A DNA stretch of 64,000 bases from Chroococcidiopsis thermalis PCC 7203 (GCF_000317125.1 NC_019695.1:918336-982335), one strand, 5' to 3'; counted from the first letter of the stretch, positions 16,633-26,182 are shown. Notes: generated by a model from the letters alone, not told the origin. Numbers and translations are program-made.

Positions 16633-18856
16633 ACCCCTGATTCAAATAATATTCCGATCGCGGGAACAAGTCTGTATTTACGGGTTGAGGTTGACCGTCT
16701 TTGGCGTGGGAGTAGAAATTGACCTGGGCAGTTTTGACATCTTGACGAATTGCTTCGACATTGACGCTTGCTTTTGCTAAAAAATTCAATACAGATGCGT
16801 CCTCTAGTTTATTTAATAGCCGTTGTCGATTGAAGTCAACGGGGCGATCGCTGCCAATTAAAACGTGTAAATCGCCGCTCATGCTTAACTGAATTACGTT
16901 AGGGAATACGCTGCGGAACGTCTGCGCTGTGCCTAAACCTACGTTCCATTCCACAAACATACCACCTGGGGCGAGGTGCGATCGCACGGCTTGAAAAAAC
17001 TCTTGCGAGTAGAGCATACCAGCTCGCGATCGCCAGGGATAGATCGCATCGGCTTCAATGATGTCAAATTTTTGTTGGGATAGTTCCAGCTCTTGCCGTC
17101 CGTCACCGACAATAAATTTATAACGCGGGTCTTCAAATAAGTATTTGAGCGGCTGACCGTTAGGAGTTTGAGCATATTGACGCAAAACTGTCAACTCAGC
17201 TCCAAGTAACTCTACGACTTTAATTTGCCGGGTTGCAGGGTTTACTCCTGCTGTATGAGCTGTCCCCCCCGAACCCAGTCCGATAATTATGACTTGGGCG
17301 GGATGGGGATGAATCAGTGCGGGTAAACTGCCCAGGAGGGCGTGAACTTGCATGTAAGGGAAACTGGCTTGCGCTTGTCCGCTGGCGAGTAAAGTCCCTT
17401 GTCCGTTTACCTCTGTGACGGCGGCTACACCTGTTGAATCTTCAGCAGCTAGGAAATATTGTGTGGCTGGAATGCCATGTAGAGCAGCCCAGAGACGGGT
17501 ATTATTGGGAAATACAGCAATGATGACAGCCAGGGCGATCGCCAGCATACTCGTAAGCTTATCTCTCCTCAGATTGAAACATAGCAGGGCAAATCCCAGT
17601 CCCAACCACGCAATGAATCGCAAGGAACCCGCCGTACCGAACTTATCCAACAGCACCAATCCCGTCAGCAGGCTACCTGTAGTATTGCCTAAGATATTTG
17701 CGACTTGAATGAAACCGACTCGCTGTCCAATTTGGCTATCTTTTGTTTGTACGGCTTTCTGTACTAAGGGAAAATAAAAACCCAGTAAGAAATTTGGCAA
17801 TACGAGCATAACCGAAGGTATGACTACATATCTCAAGATGACAATAGAAGTAATATTATTTAAGTCAATGTAGCCGATATCTGTACGTAAATCTGTCGGA
17901 TGAGATTGGTAGTAAATGCTAATCAGCCAGATAGAAATTAGCGCATAAGCAGCTATACCAGCTTGAATCGCAAAAAAGACTTTTTGAGGTTGACGAATGA
18001 ATCGAATTGTTGTCGATCCTGCAATACTTCCTAAGGCATTACCAATCAGAATAAACGCGAGAAGATGAGCGTATGTATAGGCGATCGATTGCAATACTGT
18101 ATCTAAAACCCGAAACCAAATAATCTCTAAAGAAATTGCTGCAAAACCGGAAAGAAAGACCAAAAAACACCACTGCCATAGAGAACGCGATCGCAGCGCT
18201 CCATTTGCCGTATTTGATGCAACTAATACAGGGTAGCTAGGCTGAAACTGACGAGAAATAGACCAGGCAATAATTCCCACTACAGTACTTAGAATTGCAC
18301 CGAAATAAACTGTTTTTTCATATCCAAAAGTACCGATAATATACCAACCAGAAACGAGCGTTCCCAGCCCCGATCCGAGCGTATTTAAACCGTATAGCAG
18401 ACCAATTCGAGCTGCTGCACCCTTTGCATGACGGCTAGTTGCTTTCGTTACTAGAGGCAGCGACACGCCCATCAAGGTAGTAGGAATTAATAAACTAACA
18501 AACACGATCGCCAACATCATTGCTGGAGATTGTGCCAAAGATTTTCCTTGCAGAAACAGCAAGTCGTAAAATAAAAAGCGGCTGCAAACAGCAAAAATAG
18601 CAATTCCAAAATTGCAACAACTATAGATTTGTACTGCCTGACGGTTACTGAGGCGATCGCTAATCCAGCCACCCAGCCAGCCACCTACACCCAGTCCTAA
18701 CAAATAGGAGGCAACCACAATCGTTACCGATCGCACATCAGATCCAGAAAACAATCCCAGCATTCGCTGCCACACTACCTGATAAAGCAGCGCTGTAAAC
18801 CCTGAGAGAAAATAAACAATAAATAGGGCAGGAATTGCCCTTTTGTCATTGGTCAT
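16631..18856 (-). CDS. Membrane-fused spermidine-synthase-like protein
   Basis: 741 residues. The N-terminal ~450 residues contain about a dozen hydrophobic segments in an MFS-like arrangement (start FIVYFLSGFTALLYQVVWQR, typical of this fusion family). The C-terminal ~250 residues form a Rossmann methyltransferase/spermidine-synthase fold: IIIGLGSGGTAHTAG, then KVVELLGAELTVL, VGDGRQEL, DIIEADAIYPW. The polyamine-binding acidic residues of true SpeE (the D-A-Y/D type loop) are only partly recognisable, so actual aminopropyl transfer is doubtful. prmA is upstream, with its stop codon directly preceding this start, implying one transcription unit. Such proteins are widespread in bacteria but uncharacterised. 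Confidence 0.85.
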   Translation of the reverse strand: MTNDKRAIPALFIVYFLSGFTALLYQVVWQRMLGLFSGSDVRSVTIVVASYLLGLGVGGWLGGWISDRLSNRQAVQIYSCCNFGIAIFAVCSRFLFYDLLFLQGKSLAQSPAMMLAIVFVSLLIPTTLMGVSLPLVTKATSRHAKGAAARIGLLYGLNTLGSGLGTLVSGWYIIGTFGYEKTVYFGAILSTVVGIIAWSISRQFQPSYPVLVASNTANGALRSRSLWQWCFLVFLSGFAAISLEIIWFRVLDTVLQSIAYTYAHLLAFILIGNALGSIAGSTTIRFIRQPQKVFFAIQAGIAAYALISIWLISIYYQSHPTDLRTDIGYIDLNNITSIVILRYVVIPSVMLVLPNFLLGFYFPLVQKAVQTKDSQIGQRVGFIQVANILGNTTGSLLTGLVLLDKFGTAGSLRFIAWLGLGFALLCFNLRRDKLTSMLAIALAVIIAVFPNNTRLWAALHGIPATQYFLAAEDSTGVAAVTEVNGQGTLLASGQAQASFPYMQVHALLGSLPALIHPHPAQVIIIGLGSGGTAHTAGVNPATRQIKVVELLGAELTVLRQYAQTPNGQPLKYLFEDPRYKFIVGDGRQELELSQQKFDIIEADAIYPWRSRAGMLYSQEFFQAVRSHLAPGGMFVEWNVGLGTAQTFRSVFPNVIQLSMSGDLHVLIGSDRPVDFNRQRLLNKLEDASVLNFLAKASVNVEAIRQDVKTAQVNFYSHAKDGQPQPVNTDLFPRSEYYLNQG

Positions 18857-19768
18857 TTAAGACCGTCTCACATTAAAACAACACCATTCTTTGCGTCGCC
18901 AAAGAGTTGCTACAGTCCAGCCATAATGTTCTAAAGTATCGGCTACCGATTGGGCTTGGTCGATTAAAATGCCGCTGAGAATGCCCCAAGTTGAGGGTTT
19001 AGAAACAGAAGTAATTTGGGGAATTAATTGAATGATGACATCTGCTAGGATATTGCACGCAATGCCGTCGAAAGATGCTTGGGTCATTTGAGGCAGCGTG
19101 TTGACGCTACCCTGTCCTACAATTATGCGATCGGCAGAAATTTGATTGAGTTGTCGATTGCTGTGGGTGGCGTTGACTGCCATGATATCTGTATCTACAG
19201 CATAAACTCGGCTAGCACCAAGTAAAATTGCTGCAATTGAGAGAATACCAGAGCCACAGCCAATATCTGCAATAACTAAGTCTTCTCGACTGGAATTGGC
19301 AAGATCGTCCAAGCGCATTTCTAAGGCTTCTAAACATAACTGCGTTGTGGCATGGTTACCCGTACCAAAAGCAGTTCCAGGATCTAGCCTTAGCAAAAGT
19401 CTTTCAGATTTTTCTGGCACTGGTAGCCAAGCAGGATAAATTAAAATGCGATCGCCCACTTCCTGCGGTTGCCAGTACTGTTTCCAACTGCTTGCCCAGT
19501 CTTCTTCATCGATTAAATGCCACTGCATTTTGGGCAGCTCTAATCCTACCAGCAAGGCATCCTGTCGCAACCACAGCGAAAGGGCAGCTAAGTCAAGTAA
19601 CTTTACTTGTTCTTGTGGCAAATATGCTTTCACCAAACAAACATTACCATCATTCTTCTGCCGTTCGCTTGCCATCCCACGACAGCCAAAATCCTCTAGT
19701 CGCCAGAAGATCGTCTCTTCTAGGTCTAGATCGCACACAATTTGAATTTCCCACCAGTGATTTGCCAT
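18857..19768 (-). CDS. prmA: Ribosomal protein L11 methyltransferase
   Basis: 303 residues, normal for PrmA. The N-terminal substrate-recognition domain starts [20 protein letters not shown]. The Rossmann domain contains [20 protein letters not shown], the hallmark line of PrmA, then [13 protein letters not shown] for SAM binding (residues ~166-178) and [12 protein letters not shown] for the catalytic loop. It trimethylates ribosomal protein L11 in the cytoplasm. It ends at the base before the start of the membrane-fused spermidine-synthase-like gene. It lies 51 bp downstream of serA across a perfect palindrome. Confidence 0.95.
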   Translation of the reverse strand: MANHWWEIQIVCDLDLEETIFWRLEDFGCRGMASERQKNDGNVCLVKAYLPQEQVKLLDLAALSLWLRQDALLVGLELPKMQWHLIDEEDWASSWKQYWQPQEVGDRILIYPAWLPVPEKSERLLLRLDPGTAFGTGNHATTQLCLEALEMRLDDLANSSREDLVIADIGCGSGILSIAAILLGASRVYAVDTDIMAVNATHSNRQLNQISADRIIVGQGSVNTLPQMTQASFDGIACNILADVIIQLIPQITSVSKPSTWGILSGILIDQAQSVADTLEHYGWTVATLWRRKEWCCFNVRRS

Positions 19769-19778
19769 AGTTAGCGGT

Positions 19779-19822
19779 TAGCAATTAGCGATTAGCAACT
19801 AGTTGCTAATCGCTAATTGCTA
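19779..19822. terminator. 44-bp perfect palindrome between serA and prmA
   Basis: Two 22-bp arms (TAGCAATTAGCGATTAGCAA and on, then its exact complement) meet with no spacer at 19800/19801. One arm overlaps the serA stop codon. In RNA it would fold as a long stem that could end serA transcription, but no T-tract follows on the minus strand. The AATTAGCGATTAGC words belong to a common cyanobacterial repeat type, so it may simply be a mobile repeat. Confidence 0.6.
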
Positions 19823-21400
19823 TAAAGTTACTGTATACGCATCGCGAATGCCTGCAACTTTGGTGATTTCAGTCAAAATCCCATCGGGCAGGGGGTCGTC
19901 TAAACTCAGTACCATTACCGCATCGCCGCGCACGATTTTGCGTCCGACTTGCATACTGGCAATGTTGACGTTAAAGCTACCCAGCAGGGAACCGAGTTTA
20001 CCAATAATTCCTGGCATATCTCGGTGGAGCGTGAATAGCATGTGCGAACTGGGAGGAATGTTGATCGGGAATTCGTCAATGTTGGTAATGCGAATTTCGC
20101 CATCACCTAATAGCGCCCCCGTCACCGAATGTTCGCCCATCGAACCCTTGGCTGATAAGTGCAAGGAACCTGCATAATCCCGAATGGCAGCATCTCGCGT
20201 TTCAATAATCCGAATACCCCGTTCTTTGGCTTCGACGCTGGCATTGACGTAATTGACTCTTTCTCGCAGTGCTTGAGAAAGCAATCCTTTCAGGGCAGCA
20301 ACAACCAATGGTTGGCTCTTATTAGTAGCAAGTTCCCCTTGCAGTTTGACATTGAGTAGATCGACTCGTCCCCCAGCCAGCTGACCGACTAAATTACCCA
20401 GAGTCTCGGCAAGTTGCATGTACGGTCTGAGTTCTTCCAAAATATCGGGGCTGAGTCCAGGGATATTGACGGCAGAACGGGCTGGTAAGCCTAGCAAGAC
20501 ATCGCGGATTTGCTCTGCTACGTCGATCGCTACGTTGACTTGTGCTTCTGTGGTCGAAGCGCCGAGGTGAGGGGTGAGGATAATTTCTTTTCCTAATGCT
20601 CTTAGCGGCGATTCCTTCAAGGGTTCTTCCTCGAAGACATCCAAAGCCGCGCCTGCGATTTTACCCGCCTTAAGTGCTTCTGCTAGCGCCGCTTCATCGA
20701 TAATGCCACCCCTAGCACAGTTGATAATCCTAGCATTGGGTTTCATTTTAGCCAGTGCCTCGGCGTTAATTAAATGTGTTGTTTCTGGGGTTTTGGGGAT
20801 GTGCAGCGTAATGTAATCGGCTTCTTGTAGTAGGATGTCTACCTCGACTAAGCGGCAACCTAACTGTTCGGCTCGTTCGGTAGAAATAAATGGGTCGTAG
20901 GCGAGTAACTTCATTCCCATCGCTTTAGCCGCCGTAGCAACGTGGGAACCAATCTTTCCTAAACCCACCACGCCAAGGGTTTTTTTGTAGACTTCTGCCC
21001 CCACAAAGGTTTTGCGATCCCACTCACCGCGTTTGACAGAAGCGTTTGCATCGGGAATGTAACGCGATAATGCCAGCATCATCGCGATCGCGTGTTCGGC
21101 AGCGGCGATCGTATTTCCTTCGGGAGAATTGACGACGACAATTCCTTGGCGGGTGGCAGCAGGTACGTCTACATTATCTACGCCCACACCAGCACGACCG
21201 ATAATTTTCAGTTGATGCCCAGCTTCGATAATTTCTTTAGTAATGCGACTACCAGAGCGAATCATCAACGCATCATACTCTGGGATCGCCTGTACAAACT
21301 GCTCTGGTGTTAGACCGATTTTTACGTCAACAGTAGCAACTTGGGAAAGAATATCAATTCCTGCCTGGTCGATTGGGTCAGATACGAGAACTTTAGCCAT
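19820..21400 (-). CDS. serA: D-3-phosphoglycerate dehydrogenase
   Basis: 526 residues, the long SerA form. It has an N-terminal substrate domain (VLVSDPIDQAGIDIL) and NAD-binding GLGKIG at 146-151. Catalytic Arg is in NCARGGIIDEAAL, Glu in EEEPL, and His in LTPHLGAST. The allosteric-substrate-binding intervening domain follows, and a C-terminal ACT domain (LFTLHRDMPGIIGKLGSLLG) is expected to bind serine. It oxidises 3-phosphoglycerate to 3-phosphohydroxypyruvate, the first step of the phosphorylated serine pathway, in the cytoplasm. prmA lies downstream on the same strand. Confidence 0.97.
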   Translation of the reverse strand: MAKVLVSDPIDQAGIDILSQVATVDVKIGLTPEQFVQAIPEYDALMIRSGSRITKEIIEAGHQLKIIGRAGVGVDNVDVPAATRQGIVVVNSPEGNTIAAAEHAIAMMLALSRYIPDANASVKRGEWDRKTFVGAEVYKKTLGVVGLGKIGSHVATAAKAMGMKLLAYDPFISTERAEQLGCRLVEVDILLQEADYITLHIPKTPETTHLINAEALAKMKPNARIINCARGGIIDEAALAEALKAGKIAGAALDVFEEEPLKESPLRALGKEIILTPHLGASTTEAQVNVAIDVAEQIRDVLLGLPARSAVNIPGLSPDILEELRPYMQLAETLGNLVGQLAGGRVDLLNVKLQGELATNKSQPLVVAALKGLLSQALRERVNYVNASVEAKERGIRIIETRDAAIRDYAGSLHLSAKGSMGEHSVTGALLGDGEIRITNIDEFPINIPPSSHMLFTLHRDMPGIIGKLGSLLGSFNVNIASMQVGRKIVRGDAVMVLSLDDPLPDGILTEITKVAGIRDAYTVTL

Positions 21401-21623
21401 GATTAACGATAGGAATCCAGTGGGAAAAAGGCACTATTAATGATAAGTGAACTGTCTGCTCGTGTGAGTAATTTGTTTATCTACTCGCTTTGAGCGACAG
21501 CAGCGATACACAAGACCAGGGGTGATTCCAGTAGCGCGTTACTCTCAGCTCAAGGGTTGCCTTTAGTTAGGTTAAGTTGTGCTTTCGGTAATTCGCTGCC
21601 GCAGTACGATATTTTAACAGTTA

Positions 21624-21745
21624 ACAGGGAGCAGGGAGTAGGGAGTAGGGAGCAGGGAAGAAATTTATTCTAAATTCTCCTTGTCCTCCTTGTCCCCCTT
21701 GTCCCCCTTGTCCCCCCTTGTCCCCCTTGTCCCCCTTGTCCCCAA
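21624..21745. repeat. GGGAGCA/GGGAGTA and TCCCCCTTG tandem repeats
   Basis: A run of GGGAGCA/GGGAGTA heptamers is followed by about eight copies of a nonamer close to TCCCCCTTG. Together they fill most of the 350-bp gap between serA and the plus-strand gene at 21751. A TTG inside the nonamer run would extend that gene by 11 residues (MSPLSPLSPTS), which is a repeat artefact. Repeat tracts of this kind are usual in cyanobacterial intergenic DNA. Confidence 0.8.
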
Positions 21746-21750
21746 CTTCC

Positions 21751-22263
21751 ATGAATTACCTTATCGCCGTGTTACCCGATCGCATTCAAGCAGAAGCAGC
21801 TTCTGTAGCTTTAGAAAAAGAAGGTATACCTACCGATCGCATTACTATTCTTGGTAGAGGATACAAAAGTGCAGATGAGTTTGGCTTGATCGATCCCAAC
21901 GAGCAAGCTGCTAAGCAAGCAAAACTGATGGCTTTCTGGCTCGTACCGTTTGGTTTTGCCTCTGGAGCTGCTTTCAGCGTGCTGTCTGGTCTAGATACCT
22001 TTGCTTGGGCGGGTGAAATCGGCAATCATGTCATTGGTGGTTTACTAGGTGCTGTGGCTGGTGGTATGGGGAGCCTATTTGCTGGTGGTGGCGCTGGTTT
22101 GGTGTTTGGTAGTGGCGATGCTTTGCCGTATCGCAACCGTCTCAATGCAGGTAAGTATTTAATTGTTGTTAAAGGCACGGATGGCACACTTCGACAAGCA
22201 ACGAGCGTACTACGTCGATTTGAACCAGAAAATATCCAAGGCTATGCTGAAACGACTGGCTGA
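21751..22263 (+). CDS. Conserved hypothetical protein with glycine-rich membrane segment
   Basis: 170 residues from the ATG at 21751, chosen because the upstream in-frame TTG lies in a tandem repeat. The first ~45 residues (NYLIAVLPDRIQAEAASVAL, then ITILGRGYKSADEF) and the end (RNRLNAGKYLIVVKGTDG) look like two halves of an alpha/beta domain of the general-stress/DUF1269 style. Between them lies a hydrophobic Gly-rich stretch, HVIGGLLGAVAGGMGSLFAG, that resembles a glycine-zipper membrane insert. A palindromic terminator follows. Function unknown; membrane or stress association is an inference from the fold pattern. Confidence 0.7.
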   Translation: MNYLIAVLPDRIQAEAASVALEKEGIPTDRITILGRGYKSADEFGLIDPNEQAAKQAKLMAFWLVPFGFASGAAFSVLSGLDTFAWAGEIGNHVIGGLLGAVAGGMGSLFAGGGAGLVFGSGDALPYRNRLNAGKYLIVVKGTDGTLRQATSVLRRFEPENIQGYAETTG

Positions 22264-22278
22264 TATTCAGTTGTCAGT

Positions 22279-22317
22279 GTAGAGACGTTACATGTAACGT
22301 CTCTACTGTGGTTTTTT
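22279..22317 (+). terminator. Palindromic repeat followed by T-tract
   Basis: A 28-bp perfect palindrome, GTAGAGACGTTACA and its complement (22279-22306), is followed within a few bases by GTTTTTT on the plus strand. It sits between convergent genes and fits a factor-independent terminator for the gene at 21751-22263. The GTAGAGACGTT word is also a known type of dispersed cyanobacterial repeat. Confidence 0.65.
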
Positions 22318-23473
22318 AATCCTTGGTCTCTATCTGTGCTTCACAAAGAGTTTTGTAGAAGTTTTTGCCAAATTCGTCGAGATTGAATTCTGTCATAATT
22401 CGTTTTTTATGATTTAACAAATACTCTGTATTGTCGCTATTTTTAACTCGCAGTAAAGTCTCTATAGCAGCTTCACTGTCACCAAATTTAAATAACCATT
22501 CTTGAGGTAAAATTTCTAACATTCCATCTATGCTAGAAGCAACTATTGGCAAACCATAGTACATTGCTTCTAACATGACTAATGGTAATCCTTCTAGTCG
22601 AGAGGGAATGACGAGCATGTCTATGGCAGAGTAGATATATGATAAGTCATTTCCCCAAGGAATAATTTTGACTCTTTCGCTTAAACCAGAAGTTTGAATG
22701 AGTTTTTGTAACTTCTCTTCATCTGAGCCATCACCTACGACTAGTAATTTGATATTTTCTAGCTTACTGGCATATTTTGCCATTGAGGTAATGAGAAAGT
22801 CATGACCTTTGTGTTTGAGTTCGATTCTAGCAACTAGAGCCACTACATAATCGCTGTTATCTATGCCGTATTTTTGCCGAGATATGTTTCGCTCCTGTCG
22901 ATGCCATACTCTTAAGTCGGGACCGTAATATACTACAGAAATTTTTGATTTAACTCCCTGCTGAACTAAGTTATATTTAGCCTGAGCGCTAGTCGTAATA
23001 AATGCATCTGGCAATTTGTAAAAATGCAAATTAATGAAATCTCTTAATTTAGAGAGTTTGCCTTGCATTAACGATAAAGATTGTGTTAGCGGGATAAAGC
23101 TAATTGCTTTAAGGTTAGCTTTTTTCGCTGCTAGCAAACCGAGGGAACTAAGTTCGATCGTGCCTTGAACGACAATGACTACATCGGGTTTGATAATAGA
23201 AATAGTTTGAGCAATTTTAGCAACTACGGGAAACGATAATAATGCTCCTAAGTTTCTAAATCTTGCTGCTTTGAACTCTATTGGATAAAGTTCGAGGTAC
23301 TTAAATTCTCGCACTAGTAAAGTTAAGCGATCGTAAAGTCTTTGATTTCCTTGATAAAACATAAATCCAACCTTGAGGTTGGTATTTTCTAGTAAGTATT
23401 TAACTGCATCTATAGCAGAAATACTATGACCGCCAAAGCCGGAGCCATCATCGTAAAATAGTATTCTTTTCAT
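22316..23473 (-). CDS. GT4-family glycosyltransferase
   Basis: 385 residues with a GT-B fold. The N-terminal domain has FYDDGSGFGGHSISAIDAVK. The C-terminal domain contains VALVARIELKHKGHDFLI, KLLVVGDGSDEEKL and the E-x7-E nucleotide-sugar motif in SRLEGLPLVMLEAMYYGLPI. It is a retaining transferase; donor and acceptor cannot be read from sequence. It stands alone between a palindromic terminator and a MITE-like repeat, far from the polysaccharide cluster at the left of the window. Confidence 0.87.
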   Translation of the reverse strand: MKRILFYDDGSGFGGHSISAIDAVKYLLENTNLKVGFMFYQGNQRLYDRLTLLVREFKYLELYPIEFKAARFRNLGALLSFPVVAKIAQTISIIKPDVVIVVQGTIELSSLGLLAAKKANLKAISFIPLTQSLSLMQGKLSKLRDFINLHFYKLPDAFITTSAQAKYNLVQQGVKSKISVVYYGPDLRVWHRQERNISRQKYGIDNSDYVVALVARIELKHKGHDFLITSMAKYASKLENIKLLVVGDGSDEEKLQKLIQTSGLSERVKIIPWGNDLSYIYSAIDMLVIPSRLEGLPLVMLEAMYYGLPIVASSIDGMLEILPQEWLFKFGDSEAAIETLLRVKNSDNTEYLLNHKKRIMTEFNLDEFGKNFYKTLCEAQIETKD

Positions 23474-23532
23474 CTTTTTGATTTAGTAGAATTGTAAGAA
23501 AATCAAGACAAACTCAACTCACTTCTGAGTGC

Positions 23533-23625
23533 TATAGCAATCCTATTTGATTCATGAACGTGGAGCAGGCTAGAAGCCTGCCGCAGGCTAGAAGCCTACT
23601 TTACAAATCATTTAGAACTGCTATA
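23533..23625. repeat. 93-bp MITE-like element, copy 1
   Basis: Imperfect terminal inverted repeats begin TATAGCAatcCTAttTGATT and, on the complement of the other end, TATAGCAgttCTAaaTGATT. The centre is GC-rich with the words AGGCTAGAAGCCT twice. A second 93-bp copy lies at 38634-38726. The TATA at the tips fits TA-targeting (IS630-like) MITEs. A 141-codon frame that starts inside the element is not a gene. Confidence 0.8.
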
Positions 23626-24181
23626 GCACCCAGAAGATCGATAATCAGTCCATGTCCAATGATGCTCGCCGCTTCAAGGTCTGCATCTTTAGACGCGATG
23701 AGCTACACCCAGATGGCGATCGCTGAAGAACACCAACGCCATAATTACTTAATCTTAGAAAGACTTGAGAAATATTTTATACTGCAAACAGTCCAATTAT
23801 CATATTCTTTATCTTGCGATAAAAGTATCTCTAGATACAGAATAGAATTGAGTTTTTTGCTGTTAACATCTATTCTTTACGCAAGAAATATTTGTGTAAA
23901 ATATAACATAGAACTATCTGGGCGAAAAGAGTGGAGCTGTGCTGTTCGTGAAGGTAAGGAGCAAATGCAATGTTGGTAACAGATGACTAGTGTTAGGATA
24001 TCTGCATAGGAAAACGGGCTGGAGATCGAAACACGATCGAGTTTTAGCCTCTCGCAAAGTCTATGCTGCTAACACATGTACCAAAAATAAAAGAAATGAC
24101 AGCAGTTGGATTTTATGCAGATAACAATAAGTGTCAAACAATATAGAACATATATAGCCAACTAAAGGTTAGAAAATTAAG
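23626..24181. other. Non-coding stretch before the PSII S4 gene
   Basis: 556 bp with no supported gene. An open frame runs to 23979, but its start lies in the MITE-like repeat and its translation shows no family features. AAGG about 10 bp before the ATG at 24182 could serve the downstream gene. Confidence 0.4.
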
Positions 24182-24961
24182 ATGTTGCCGAGAGAAGACT
24201 TATTAAAAGGTGTAGAAAATCGAGAAGCTATCGTTCGTGTTATCGATCTAGCAGAGCAAGCAATCAAAACTTGGGAAGTGGTACTCACTGATTTTTTATC
24301 GCCCCCAGAGTTAGCTGAGAGTCAGCAAATTTTTAGTCGTTTGACTGACGTACAATTAGTAGCTTGGGGCGGTTATCCTCAAGCAGAACGGCAACGATTA
24401 GCGATCGCTCGTGCGGAAGTCCCTCTCGATTCATCCCAAGTGACAGTAGCAGCAATAGATATTGCCGGGAACTTTCTATTTGATACTGCTACCCATCGCG
24501 ACTTTTTAGGGGCGATGCTAGGCACGGGAATTGTACGGGACAAAACTGGCGATATTATTGTGTTGGGAGAACGGGGAGCGCAAGCAATTGTTGTACCAGA
24601 ATTAGTAGAATTCTTAGCAATGAATTTAAAGCAAGTGCGTTCCGTTCCCGTCAAAATTCAGCAGATCGAGCTGAGCGAATTAAGAATTAAAGAACCGAAA
24701 AAAAAGGAATTAACAACAGTAGAAGCCTCTTTACGATTAGATGCGATCGCTTCTGCTGGGTTTGGGATGTCCCGCAGCAAAATGGTAGATTTGATCGAAG
24801 GTGGAGACGTGCGCGTTAACTGGAAAGAAATGAGCCAATCCAGCACTCAAGTCAAAACTGGAGATTTAATCGCTATTCGCGGCAAAGGACGATTAGAAGT
24901 GGGAGAAGTCGCCGTCACGAAAAAAGAGCGCTATCGCGTCCAATTAACGCGGTATATGTAA
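24182..24961 (+). CDS. Photosystem II S4-domain RNA-binding protein
   Basis: 259 residues with the YlmH-like architecture. The N-terminal region carries MLPREDLLKGVENREAIVRV. The middle domain has QLVAWGGYPQAERQRLAIAR, FLGAMLGTGIVRDKTGDIIV and an AQAIVVPEL stretch. The C-terminal S4 RNA-binding domain (about 180-245) has RLDAIASAGFGMSRSKMVDL and GDVRVNWKEMSQSSTQVKTG. This order defines the cyanobacterial/plant PS II S4 family. It is expected to bind RNA, by analogy with YlmH which acts on stalled large ribosomal subunits. The photosystem link is phylogenetic rather than mechanistic. Confidence 0.92.
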   Translation: MLPREDLLKGVENREAIVRVIDLAEQAIKTWEVVLTDFLSPPELAESQQIFSRLTDVQLVAWGGYPQAERQRLAIARAEVPLDSSQVTVAAIDIAGNFLFDTATHRDFLGAMLGTGIVRDKTGDIIVLGERGAQAIVVPELVEFLAMNLKQVRSVPVKIQQIELSELRIKEPKKKELTTVEASLRLDAIASAGFGMSRSKMVDLIEGGDVRVNWKEMSQSSTQVKTGDLIAIRGKGRLEVGEVAVTKKERYRVQLTRYM

Positions 24962-25065
24962 TCGGTAATTGATAATGGATAGTTGGTAGTTGGCAATAGA
25001 TTATTGATAATTCGAGTAGTCGGGTATTCGGAATTAAGTGTTCCCTGTTCCCTGACAACAAAAAC

Positions 25066-25845
25066 TCAACTAAGCTTAAACACTTTTCCAACTAAACTGA
25101 CTAAAGCTTGGCGCGGTAAAAATCGATAAGCATTAGCACTAATTTTATTTGTCAGTCCCGGAACGATCGAAGAACGGTTTTTTTCTAAAGCTTGAAGTGA
25201 TTCTTTGACAACTTGCTGAGGTGAAATATAATTTTTAGCGATCGTCTCTGAAAAAGTAGAGGGAAAATCAGCATCTTGGAAGAATTTTGTGTCTGTTGGA
25301 CCAGGACAAACAGCTAAAATTTTCACGTTATACTTGCGATTTTCTGCCCACAATGCCTCGCTAAAACTGAGGACAAAAGCTTTACTAGCTGCATAAACAG
25401 AAAAGTAAGGTATCGGTTGGAATGCAGCAGTAGAAGCAAGATTGATAATACCTCCAGATCGACGCTGGCGCATTCCTGGTAAAAATTTGTGAGTCAAGTC
25501 TACCAACGCTAAAACATTCAACTGTACCATTCTGACTTGGCGATCGCCATCTCGTTCGGCAAAATCGCCATAATCTCCAAAGCCAGCGTTATTGATTAAT
25601 AGATCGATCTCTAATCCCTTTTCCGTTACCGTATTGTATATAGCTGTAGCTGTTTCTGGTACAGTTAGGTCGTGGACGAGGACGTAGACTTGAATTTGAT
25701 GTTGTGCTTGTAACTGAGCTGCCAGTTGTTGCAATTTATCAGCGGAACGAGCCACCAAAACTAAATCCGTTTGTCGAGAAGCTAACTCATGGGCAAAAAT
25801 AGCACCAATTCCCGCAGAAGCACCAGTAATCAAAGCTGTTGGCAT
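25066..25845 (-). CDS. Short-chain dehydrogenase/reductase (DltE/YqjQ-like)
   Basis: 259 residues, classical SDR. TGASAGIGAIFAHEL binds the cofactor, NNAGFGDYGD is the NAG motif, and Ser-Tyr-Lys catalytic residues are in INLASTAAF and YAASKAFVLSFSEALW. The pattern VARSADKLQQLAAQL after beta-2 (Arg) suggests NADPH. CPGPTDTKFFQ is the usual SDR PG motif. Substrate unknown. It stands alone between repeat-rich gaps. Confidence 0.9.
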   Translation of the reverse strand: MPTALITGASAGIGAIFAHELASRQTDLVLVARSADKLQQLAAQLQAQHQIQVYVLVHDLTVPETATAIYNTVTEKGLEIDLLINNAGFGDYGDFAERDGDRQVRMVQLNVLALVDLTHKFLPGMRQRRSGGIINLASTAAFQPIPYFSVYAASKAFVLSFSEALWAENRKYNVKILAVCPGPTDTKFFQDADFPSTFSETIAKNYISPQQVVKESLQALEKNRSSIVPGLTNKISANAYRFLPRQALVSLVGKVFKLS

Positions 25846-25866
25846 ATTAAAAGTGAGTCGTGAGTT

Positions 25867-25936
25867 GTAGGGGCGGGTTTAATGTTGAGAATACCGAGTC
25901 TAGGACTGGAAATTCTGCGGTGAAACCCGCCCGTAC
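25867..25936. repeat. Inverted-repeat element (GTAGGGGCGGGTTT arms)
   Basis: Arms GTAGGGGCGGGTTT (25867-25880) and AAACCCGCCCGTAC (25923-25936) pair with one mismatch around a 42-bp loop. The element lies in the gap between the divergent SDR and symporter genes. It is a dispersed cyanobacterial repeat type. Confidence 0.7.
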
Positions 25937-26182
25937 GAGTGAATTGTGAGAGCGATCTATTAGTCAAGTACTTAAGTAATTCTAACGCTTGACTACCAGT
26001 TACCAACTACCAGTGACTAATTCCCAAACATCGCAATATATCTATCTTTGGAAGTATATACTACAGCTTATTTTTGATAAATGCTAAAAAATTGTGTCTT
26101 AAGAACAGTTTAATTGCGACCTAAAGTTATATTTTCTTAAAATTAAGGATTTTTTGCTAACACTCACAATTAAGAAACGCTG

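Noticed and set aside
21680-21745. CRISPR-like or minisatellite array of interest
   Set aside because: Unit of nine bases without spacers; ordinary STRR-type repeat, also seen at 33391-33440 and 27708-27761.
21718-21750. N-terminal extension MSPLSPLSPTS of the gene at 21751
   Set aside because: It is encoded by a TCCCCCTTG tandem repeat from a TTG codon; the ATG at 21751 is the natural start.
23554-23979. 141-residue plus-strand frame
   Set aside because: Its start lies inside the 93-bp MITE-like repeat, shared with 38634-38726, and the translation has no family features.
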